A stretch of DNA of 64,000 nucleotides, from assembly GCF_013364155.1 (NCBI RefSeq), contig NZ_CP054916.1, forward strand, positions 3,778,501 to 3,842,500. Reading direction: 5' to 3'. The DNA is from Streptomyces sp. NA02950 (GTDB lineage Bacteria > Actinomycetota > Actinomycetes > Streptomycetales > Streptomycetaceae). The notes beneath the pieces were generated by a model. That model did no database searches. It saw only the letters and a program-made list of their open reading frames with translations, and had not been told where the DNA came from. Position 1 is the stretch's first letter; each line of letters opens with the position of its first letter. This document shows, one piece after another, positions 25,138 through 32,461 of the stretch. A program made the position numbers and the translations under genes.

Positions 25138-27082
25138 GACCAGCCTCACCGAGCGGCTGCTGTTCGACGCCGGAGCGATCGACCGGCTCGGCAGCGTCGA
25201 CACCGGCGACACCCAGACCGACAGCGGCGTCATCGAACGGCAGCGCGGCATCACCGTCCGCACGGCCGTCGCGTCCTTCACCACCGGCACCACCCAGATC
25301 AATCTGATCGACACCCCCGGGCACTCCGACTTCATCGCCGAGGTCGAGCGCGCGCTCGGGGTGCTGGACGGCGCCGTCCTGGTGCTGTCGGCCGTCGAGG
25401 GCGTCCAGGCGCAGACGCGGGTGCTGATGAAGACCCTGCGGCGGCTGCGGCTGCCGGTGCTGGTCTTCATCAACAAGATCGACCGCGCGGGCGCCCGTGA
25501 CGCCTCGCTGCTCGCGGAGATCCGGGGGACCCTCGCCCCGCTGCTCGTACCCCTGACGGCGGTACGGCACGCGGGCACGCGGGACGCGCGCGTCGTCGCC
25601 CGCCCCGTCGAGGACGAGGCGGTCCGCGCCGAGACGGCGGAGGTGCTGGCCGAGACCGATGACACGATGCTCGCCCGGGTCGTCGACGGTCCGCTCCCCT
25701 CGTCCGGCGAGCTGTGGACGGCGCTGGCCGCCGCCACCGCGGAGGGCTCCGTGCATCCGGTGTTCTTCGGCTCAGCGCTGAGCGGCGAGGGGGTCGGAGC
25801 GCTGGTCGAGGGGATCGCGCGGCTGGTACCGGCCGCGCCCGGCGGTGAGGAACCGCGCGGCACGGTCTTCGCCGTCGAACGCGGAACACATGGCGGCGGA
25901 ACACATGGCGGCGGGGCACATGGCGGCGGGACACGTGGCGGCGGGTCCGGACCGAAGACGGCGTATCTGCGGCTGTTCTCCGGCCAGGTGTCGCCACGTC
26001 AGCGGGTGACCCTGTACCGGCGCGAGGCGGGCGGCACGGACCGTGAACTCACCGGGCAGATCACTTCGTTGGAGGTCGTCGGACGGGCCGGGGACACCCC
26101 GGGCCCGCTGACCGCCGGGAACATCGCGAAGGTCCGCGGGCTGCCCGGGGTCCGGGTCGGCGACCGGCTGGGACCCCGGCCCGGCGGCGAGGAGAACACC
26201 GAAGACGGCGACCGCGACCGGCCGCACTTCGCCGCGCCCAGCCTCCAGACCATCGTCCGCGCCCGTGCGGAGGGGTCCGCCGCGGCGGCCCGGCTGCACA
26301 GCGCCCTGCTCGACCTCGCCGACCAGGATCCGCTGATCCACACCCGGGCGCTGCCCGGCGGCGCCACGTCGGTGCTGCTCTACGGCGAGGTGCAGAAGGA
26401 GATCATCGCGGCCACGCTGGCCCAGGAGTACGGCGTCGAGGCCGACTTCGAGCCGAGCCGCCCGGTGCTGGTGGAACGGCCCACGGGGGTCGGCGAGGCA
26501 TGCCATGAGATCGCCCGGTTCGACCACGGCGGGCTGTGGGCGACGGTCGGGCTGCGGGTGGAACCGGCCCCGGCGGGCACCGGCACCGTCTTCGGCTACG
26601 AGACGGAACTGGGCGCGCTGCCCCGCGCGTTCCACAACGCGATCGAGGAGACGGTGCACACCACGCTGCTCCAGGGCTTCCGCGGCCGGGCGGTGACCGA
26701 CTGCCGGGTCGTCCTGGTCCGCTCCGGTTTCATCGGCCCGGTGAGCACCGCCGCCGACTTCCGCGGTGTCACCCCAACGGTGCTCCAGCAGGCCCTTGAC
26801 CGGGCCGGGTGGCTGGTCTACGAGCCGTACCACGCCTTCGAGTCGGAGGTTCCGGCGGACGCGCTCGCGGCGGTCGCCGCCCACCTCTCCGCCGCCGAGG
26901 CGGACATCGCGGAGAGTGTGGACGGTGACACGGGTTGGCTGCTCCGGGGTGAGCTCCCGGCCCGCCGGGTGCATGGCGTCGAGCGGGCTCTGCCCGGTCT
27001 GACGCACGGCACGGGAGTGTGGTGGTCCCGGCCGTGCGCCGACCGCCCGCTCTCCGCCGCGCACGCGGGGCGGCTGCCCTAG
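25070..27082 (+). CDS. ribosome-protection-type translational GTPase (Tet(M)/OtrA-like)
   Basis: A 670-residue EF-G-like GTPase. G1 is AHVDAGKT (17-24), G3 DTPGH (81-85), G4 NKID (135-138). QRGITVRTAV is the switch region, and domains II-V follow to the end. Proteins of this kind remove tetracyclines from the ribosome; producers and many soil actinomycetes carry them. A 5-residue Gly/His repeat (GTHGG GTHGG GAHGG GTRGG, about residues 273-293, 15-bp DNA period) is inserted before domain II, unusual for the family. The TAG stop (27080-27082) lies inside the end of a MITE-like element. Confidence 0.9.
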   Translation: MPSSPRVSRTLNIGVLAHVDAGKTSLTERLLFDAGAIDRLGSVDTGDTQTDSGVIERQRGITVRTAVASFTTGTTQINLIDTPGHSDFIAEVERALGVLDGAVLVLSAVEGVQAQTRVLMKTLRRLRLPVLVFINKIDRAGARDASLLAEIRGTLAPLLVPLTAVRHAGTRDARVVARPVEDEAVRAETAEVLAETDDTMLARVVDGPLPSSGELWTALAAATAEGSVHPVFFGSALSGEGVGALVEGIARLVPAAPGGEEPRGTVFAVERGTHGGGTHGGGAHGGGTRGGGSGPKTAYLRLFSGQVSPRQRVTLYRREAGGTDRELTGQITSLEVVGRAGDTPGPLTAGNIAKVRGLPGVRVGDRLGPRPGGEENTEDGDRDRPHFAAPSLQTIVRARAEGSAAAARLHSALLDLADQDPLIHTRALPGGATSVLLYGEVQKEIIAATLAQEYGVEADFEPSRPVLVERPTGVGEACHEIARFDHGGLWATVGLRVEPAPAGTGTVFGYETELGALPRAFHNAIEETVHTTLLQGFRGRAVTDCRVVLVRSGFIGPVSTAADFRGVTPTVLQQALDRAGWLVYEPYHAFESEVPADALAAVAAHLSAAEADIAESVDGDTGWLLRGELPARRVHGVERALPGLTHGTGVWWSRPCADRPLSAAHAGRLP

Positions 27083-27270
27083 TGCCGCGTCAGCCGAGGT
27101 TCGCCCCGCTCGCCGCCCTGGCACGCTCCCCCAGCCACCGCTGGGAGGTGCCCCCTCTCGCCGCGTTGGCCAAAAGCCCGAGCAGGCCCACTACGAGGGC
27201 TTCCCCGCCTTGCGATCGCACGCACCAGGACGCCTCGCCACCGGGCACACCTTGGCTGTCGCGGCACTAG
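27079..27270. mobile_element. MITE-like element with CTAG-ended inverted repeats
   Basis: The ends are CTAGTGCCGCGTCAGCC (27079-27095) and the complement of CTAGTGCCGCGACAGCC (27254-27270): 17 bp with one mismatch, extending weakly to about 28 bp. The 192-bp element has no gene. Because CTAG is symmetric, the left end gives the TAG of the GTPase gene and the right end gives the TAG of the convergent IPT gene. It could also act as a two-way terminator. The MITE assignment is inferred from structure; copy number elsewhere is unknown. Confidence 0.5.
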
Positions 27271-29552
27271 ATACCGGGCGAGCCGACCCTGGTGTAGATG
27301 ACGGCGGTGCTGGTTCCGCCGGGCGAGGTGACCGTGACGGAGACCGGTCCGGCGGACCCGGCCGGGGCGACGGCGGTGACCCAGTTGTCGGAGACGACCG
27401 TGAAGGAGGTGAGCGTGGAGTCGAAGAGGACCCCGTTCGTCGCCGCCAGACCGGATCCGAACAGCGTGACCGTCGTCCCCGCGGTGAGCGGACCCTGCGT
27501 GGGAACCACGGAGGTCAGCACGGGCACCGGCACATAGGTGTACGGCACCGTGTTGCTCGTCCCGCCCGGCGTCACCACGCTGATCTGGACGGTTCCGGTC
27601 CCCGGCGGCACGACGGCCGTGATCTGGGTCGAGGACACCACCGTGAACGACGTCGCGGGCGTCGAACCGAACAACACCGCCGTGGCACCGAGGAGGCCGG
27701 TGCCGGTGAGGGTGACCGTCGTGCCGCCCGAGGTCGGCCCCACGCTGGGAACGACACTGGTCAGCGTGGGAATGGCCAGATAGATGTAGGTGACGCTGCC
27801 ACTGGTACCACCGGGGGTCGTCACCGTCACCGGCACCGCTCCGGCGCTGCCGGGCGGTACGACGGCGGTGATCTGGGTGGACGAGACGACGGTGAACGAG
27901 ACGGCCGGCTGGAAGCCGAACGTCACCGCGGTGGCGCCGGTGAACCCGGAGCCGGTCAGGGTCACCGTGTTACCGCCATTGACCGAACCCTGGCTGGGCG
28001 CGATCGAGGTCAGCACGGGGGCGGAGGCGTACGTGTAGCTCACCCCGTTGCTCGTGCCGCCCGGGGTCACCACCGTGACCTGGACCGAGCCGCTCCCGGG
28101 TGGAGCGACCGCGATGATCTGGGTCGGCGACACCACCGTGAACGACGTCGCGGACGCCGAACCGAACCGCACCGCCGTCGCACCGGACAGTCCCGAACCC
28201 GTCAGCGTCACCGTGTTCCCACCGGCGCCCGGACCCTGGTTCGGCACCACCGACGTCAACGACGGCGCCACCACATAGCTGTACGGCAGACCGTTGCTGG
28301 TCCCGCCCGGAGTCACCACCGTCACCTGGACCGAGCCACTGCCGGGTGGAGCGACCGCGATGATCTGGGTCGGCGACACCACCGTGAACGACGTCGCGGA
28401 CGCCGAACCGAACCGCACCGCCGTCGCACCGGACAGTCCCGAACCCGTCAGCGTCACCGTGTTCCCACCGGCGCCCGGACCCTGGTTCGGCACCACCGAC
28501 GTCAACGACGGCGCCACCACATAGCTGTACGGCAGACCGTTGCTCGTCCCGCCCGGAGTCACCACCGTCACCTGGACCGAGCCACTGCCCGCCGGAGCGA
28601 CCGCGATGATCTGGGTCGGCGACACCACCGTGAACGACGTCGCGGACGCCGAACCGAACCGCACCGCCGTCGCACCGGACAGTCCCGAACCCGTCAGCGT
28701 CACCGTGTTCCCACCGGCGCCCGGACCCTGGTTCGGCACCACCGACGTCAACGACGGCGCCACCACATAGCTGTAGGACACCCCATTACTCGTCCCACCC
28801 GGAGTCACCACCGTCACCTGGACCGAGCCACTGCCCGCCGGAGCGACCGCGATGATCTGGGTCGGCGACACCACCGTGAACGACGTCGCGGACGCCGAAC
28901 CGAACCGCACCGCCGTCGCACCAAACAGTCCCGAACCCGTCAGCGTCACCGTGTTCCCACCGGCGCCCGGACCCTGGTTCGGCACCACCGACGTCAACGA
29001 CGGCGCCACCACATAGCTGTAGGACACCCCATTACTCGTCCCACCCGGAGTCACCACCGTCACCTGGACCGAGCCACTGCCCGCCGGAGCGACCGCGATG
29101 ATCTGGGTCGCCGAGACGACCAGGAACGAGGCGGCGTTGGTGGCGCCGAACCGCACCGCCGTGGCGCCGGAGAGCGACGTGCCCGTGATGGTGACCGCGT
29201 TGCCGCCGCCGGCGGGCCCCTGGTTCGGCACCACGGACGTCAGCACCGGGGCCGGTGCCCCCACATAGCTGAACGGCACACCGTTGCTGGTGCCGTTCGG
29301 CGTGGTGACGGTGATCTGGACCGAGCCGGTCCCCGGCGGGGAGACGGCCGTGATCTGGGTCGCCGAGACGACCGTGAACGACGTGGCGAGCGTGGTCCCG
29401 AACCGTACGGCCGTGGTCTGCTGAAGGTTGTTCCCGTTCAGGGTGACGAGGGTCCCGCCACCGGGCGAACCGGTGGCGGGACTCACGGAGCTGATCACGG
29501 GAGGGGACGCCAGGGCCGCCGTGGGGCCGGTGTCCGCACCTGCATGGGGCAT
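27267..29552 (-). CDS. IPT/TIG-repeat protein, nine repeats
   Basis: A 761-residue protein made almost only of IPT/TIG immunoglobulin-like units of about 82 residues. Each has PxLTSVVPNQGPxxGGNTVT, a GSGLxGATAVRFG turn and GTGSVQVTVVTPGGTSN. Four central units are nearly identical in DNA. A 17-residue polar lead is all that precedes the repeats, and no signal peptide or membrane anchor is visible. ATG 29552 was used; TTG 29558 has better spacing (7) from AAGGAG. Longer readings run out of frame through the neighbouring gene. Role unknown; such repeats usually mediate protein or sugar contacts. Confidence 0.85.
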   Translation of the reverse strand: MPHAGADTGPTAALASPPVISSVSPATGSPGGGTLVTLNGNNLQQTTAVRFGTTLATSFTVVSATQITAVSPPGTGSVQITVTTPNGTSNGVPFSYVGAPAPVLTSVVPNQGPAGGGNAVTITGTSLSGATAVRFGATNAASFLVVSATQIIAVAPAGSGSVQVTVVTPGGTSNGVSYSYVVAPSLTSVVPNQGPGAGGNTVTLTGSGLFGATAVRFGSASATSFTVVSPTQIIAVAPAGSGSVQVTVVTPGGTSNGVSYSYVVAPSLTSVVPNQGPGAGGNTVTLTGSGLSGATAVRFGSASATSFTVVSPTQIIAVAPAGSGSVQVTVVTPGGTSNGLPYSYVVAPSLTSVVPNQGPGAGGNTVTLTGSGLSGATAVRFGSASATSFTVVSPTQIIAVAPPGSGSVQVTVVTPGGTSNGLPYSYVVAPSLTSVVPNQGPGAGGNTVTLTGSGLSGATAVRFGSASATSFTVVSPTQIIAVAPPGSGSVQVTVVTPGGTSNGVSYTYASAPVLTSIAPSQGSVNGGNTVTLTGSGFTGATAVTFGFQPAVSFTVVSSTQITAVVPPGSAGAVPVTVTTPGGTSGSVTYIYLAIPTLTSVVPSVGPTSGGTTVTLTGTGLLGATAVLFGSTPATSFTVVSSTQITAVVPPGTGTVQISVVTPGGTSNTVPYTYVPVPVLTSVVPTQGPLTAGTTVTLFGSGLAATNGVLFDSTLTSFTVVSDNWVTAVAPAGSAGPVSVTVTSPGGTSTAVIYTRVGSPGI
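28048..29031. repeat. four near-identical 246-bp tandem repeats
   Basis: Four copies of a 246-bp unit (82 codons of the IPT protein) lie head to tail, starting at about 28048, 28294, 28540 and 28786. They differ at only a handful of positions, while outer repeats are diverged. This points to recent duplication or gene conversion and to possible copy-number change. Confidence 0.88.
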
Positions 29553-29593
29553 GCTCAACGTGCTTCTCCTTCGGCGGGTCGTCCCATGTGTGA

Positions 29594-30346
29594 TCAGATG
29601 CCGGGAGCGGCGAGGTAGCTGAACTGGGTCGCGGCGGTGGCACTGCCCGCCGCGTTGGTGACGGTGACGTCGGCCGGGCCGGGCTGTCCGTCCGCGGTGG
29701 GAGGCGTGATCGCGGCCACGGTGGTGGAGTTGATGACCGTGAACGGTGCCGCGATTCCGCCGAAGGTGACCGACTGGGTGGTGCCGAGGCTGGTGCCGGT
29801 GATCGTCACCGCGGTGCCGCCGCTGGCCGGGCCCGATGTCGGGGAGAAGCCGGTGACGGTGGGCACGTCCACGTAGGTGTACGTCAGGCCGTTGCTGGAG
29901 CCGCCCGCGGTGGTGACGGTGACCCCGACCGGTCCGGCCGCGGCACCCTGCGGGACGGTGACGGAGAGGCTGCTGTCGGAGACGATGGTGGGCGTCACGG
30001 TGTTGGCGCCGAAGCTCACACCGGTCGCGGTGGACAGCCCGGTGCCGCTGATGGTGACGGTGTTGCCGCCGCCCAGCGGGCCCGAACTGGCGCTCAGCGC
30101 GGACTTGAAGGGCGCGCCCACGTAGAAGAACTGGAGCGGGTTGCTGGTGCCGCCCGGGGTGGTCACGGTCACGTCGACCACGCCGGTGCCGGAGGGCGAC
30201 GTCACGGTGACCGAGATGTCGGTGTTCGCGGTGATCGTGGCCAGCTTGCTGCCGAAGTGCACGGCGGTGGCTCCGCCGAGGTTGGTCCCGGTGATGGTGA
30301 CCGTGGTACCGCCGCCGGTGGATCCCTGATTCGGAGAGATGGGCAT
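29594..30346 (-). CDS. IPT/TIG-repeat protein, three repeats
   Basis: A 250-residue protein of three IPT/TIG units (starting ISPNQGSTGGGTTVTITG, then LSASSGPLGGGNTVTISG, then FSPTSGPASGGTAVTITG), ending YLAAPGI. No signal peptide is visible. GAGGAG precedes ATG 30346 by 8 bases. The stop lies 41 bases before the larger IPT gene, which is in the same direction, so the two are likely co-transcribed. It is divergent from the protease-PknG operon and may be functionally tied to it; this is inference. Confidence 0.85.
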   Translation of the reverse strand: MPISPNQGSTGGGTTVTITGTNLGGATAVHFGSKLATITANTDISVTVTSPSGTGVVDVTVTTPGGTSNPLQFFYVGAPFKSALSASSGPLGGGNTVTISGTGLSTATGVSFGANTVTPTIVSDSSLSVTVPQGAAAGPVGVTVTTAGGSSNGLTYTYVDVPTVTGFSPTSGPASGGTAVTITGTSLGTTQSVTFGGIAAPFTVINSTTVAAITPPTADGQPGPADVTVTNAAGSATAATQFSYLAAPGI

Positions 30347-30712
30347 GACGGTGACTCCTCGAAGACGGCGTCCTGGGGGGACGCGTTGCCGAAGGTGATG
30401 GGTGACTGTGTGCGTGCTCGTGGTGCACCTGGCGCCCGGGACCGACGAGGATGCGACGGCCGTCCAGGCGCCGGAGACACCGACGGGGACTTGCCGCGCA
30501 CTTTCAGTAATCCATCTGACGTAGGCCTGGACAAGAAGGGTGACGCTACGTCACCCGAATGGCCGGGCGCGTGACGTGGGGACATCGTCACCTTGGATGC
30601 GCCGGGCCCGCAGCCCCCGCGTAGGTCAGCTCCGTCGCGCCCCTCACCCTTTCCCGTGACCCCCTCGCCGGACGGGGTCCTTCCGCAGATCCCGGGCGTA
30701 TCCTCGTGCCAC
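30347..30712. other. divergent promoter region, IPT genes / PknG-like operon
   Basis: No gene was found in these 366 bases. The stretch around 30498-30560 is the least GC-rich part and contains TGACGCTACGTCA (30541-30553), an imperfect dyad that could bind a regulator. No -35/-10 pair could be fixed. Confidence 0.35.
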
Positions 30713-32461
30713 ATGGGGGCGGAAAGGGGCATTCCCGTCGATGATCCCCTCTGTGGGGGGACCTGGCGGGTGCGGATCCGTAGTGCGGCCGGTGACGTCC
30801 TGGGCGCCGGCATTCTTCTGGGCAGTGACACGGTGCTCACCTGCGCCCATGTGATTCCCGACGACGGAAGTGCGGTGCCCGCCACGCCCGTTCTGGTCGA
30901 CCTGGTCGGGGTGCACGACGCCCGTCCGGTGCCCGCGCGGGTGGCCGAGGGCTGCTGGGTGCCCCAACTCCCCGACAGCTGCGGCGATGTGGCGCTGCTG
31001 CGGCTGAGCGAGCCGCAGCCGGCCCAGCACGGGGCGCCGCTCTACCGGCTGCCCCCGCTCCCCCGGCGCCCGGTGTGGATGTTCGGCTTCCCGGAGGACA
31101 ACCCCAGCGGTCTGTGGTTCACCGGGCGGATCGCCGGGCCCGCGGGGCCGCGTTCGGAGTGGGTGCAGCTCAACCCCGACTCCCCCGGGGACGTGGTCCG
31201 GCGCGGCTTCAGCGGCGCCGGGGTGCAGGACGAGAGCAGCCGCCACATCATCGGGATGATCGTCAGCCGCTACGACGACTCCTCCCGGGTGCCCATCGCC
31301 GAGCGCCGCCGGCTGTCGTACATGATCCCGGTCGAGACGATCGTCCGTCATCTCCCGGGCGTCCGGCGCTGGGTGAGCGGGGACCGCGGGGTGGATCCCC
31401 CGCTGGTCTCCCGTCTCGTCGGCGGGGTGCAGGACGTCGGCTTCGCCCAGCGGCTCGCGCTGTGGCTGCGGCGCGGCGGTCCGGCGGGACGGGAGGGCAT
31501 CGCGGACGTGGAGACCGTAGTGATCGCCGCCGGCGACAGCGACCGCTACGAAGCGCTCAGCCGTGCCGTGACGCTCGCCGACCGCGAGCTGTCCGGGGGC
31601 GACCAGGAGGCGGTGTCGGCCGCCCCGCACGGCACCGTGCCGCCGATCGGCAGTCTGGATCTGGCCATCGACGTCACCGGCTGGTCCGACACCGACGTGG
31701 CCCGGCGGGTCGCGGACCGGATGGATCTGCGCGCGGACGGCGACACCTCCCCGCTCAGCCGGATCCGAGCCAACGCGGTGCCGCTGACCGTCGTGGCGGT
31801 GGGTGTGGACCGGGCCGTGGACCAGGAGGCCCTGGTGCGCTTCCTGCGGGTGCTCGCCGAGCGGGGCAGCAGGCTGATGCTGGTCTTCCGGGACCCCGAC
31901 GCGCCCGGACTCCGGCTGGCCGAGCGGCTGTTCCGGCCGGATCCGGCCCGGGTCGACGCCTGGCTGGACGAGCTGGCCGCGAGCGTGGCCCACGCCGGGG
32001 AGCGCGAGCGGGAGGCGGCCGAGCGCGGTGCCCGATTCGCGTCGCTGTCCGGCCCGCGCGGGGACGCCTCCGGCTTACGCATCAACCTGTTACGGCTGCG
32101 CGGCGACCCCGAGCTGCGCTCCCACCACATCGTCGCCAAGCTGGCCGCCTTCGAGCACGCGGTGCGCACCGTGGCCGCGCGGGCCGAGGCCACGCTGCGC
32201 GCGGCGGCCGTCCAGCAGGCGGCGGTGGAGGAGCTGAGGGGGCTGCTGACCGCGTACTCGGCGATGCTCGGGGCGATGGCCGCATCGGAGCGCGCGGAGC
32301 TCTTCCCGCTCCAGCGCGCCGCGCACGCCCGGCTGGACGCGGTGCCGTGCGATGTGCCGGAGGCGCGGCGGGCCGTGGACCGCTTCGTCCGGGCCGTGCA
32401 CACCCCGCCGGGGGGTCCGCAGCCGCCGCCGGAGAACCCACCGCGGGGAGGGTCATCATGA
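30713..32461 (+). CDS. trypsin-like serine protease with a C-terminal adaptor region
   Basis: A 582-residue cytoplasmic-type protein without signal peptide. Residues about 15-225 form a chymotrypsin fold with LTCAHV (H46), GDVALL (D92) and GFSGAG (S167) as catalytic triad. The remaining 350 residues hold an unrecognised alpha/beta segment (about 235-430) and a long helical, coiled-coil-like stretch (about 420-560). Codons 455 and 460 are TTA (32075, 32090), so full translation should need bldA tRNA. It opens the operon, and its TGA overlaps the kinase ATG (ATGA). It may cleave a partner when the downstream kinase/vWA pair signals; this is inference. Confidence 0.85.
   Translation: MGAERGIPVDDPLCGGTWRVRIRSAAGDVLGAGILLGSDTVLTCAHVIPDDGSAVPATPVLVDLVGVHDARPVPARVAEGCWVPQLPDSCGDVALLRLSEPQPAQHGAPLYRLPPLPRRPVWMFGFPEDNPSGLWFTGRIAGPAGPRSEWVQLNPDSPGDVVRRGFSGAGVQDESSRHIIGMIVSRYDDSSRVPIAERRRLSYMIPVETIVRHLPGVRRWVSGDRGVDPPLVSRLVGGVQDVGFAQRLALWLRRGGPAGREGIADVETVVIAAGDSDRYEALSRAVTLADRELSGGDQEAVSAAPHGTVPPIGSLDLAIDVTGWSDTDVARRVADRMDLRADGDTSPLSRIRANAVPLTVVAVGVDRAVDQEALVRFLRVLAERGSRLMLVFRDPDAPGLRLAERLFRPDPARVDAWLDELAASVAHAGEREREAAERGARFASLSGPRGDASGLRINLLRLRGDPELRSHHIVAKLAAFEHAVRTVAARAEATLRAAAVQQAAVEELRGLLTAYSAMLGAMAASERAELFPLQRAAHARLDAVPCDVPEARRAVDRFVRAVHTPPGGPQPPPENPPRGGSS

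Noticed and set aside
28048..29031. CRISPR-like array
   Set aside because: The 246-bp units are adjacent, have no unique spacers and code for protein repeats.
29553..30428. N-terminal extension of the large IPT protein to 30428
   Set aside because: The added 292 residues are His/Arg-rich and read the smaller IPT gene out of frame.
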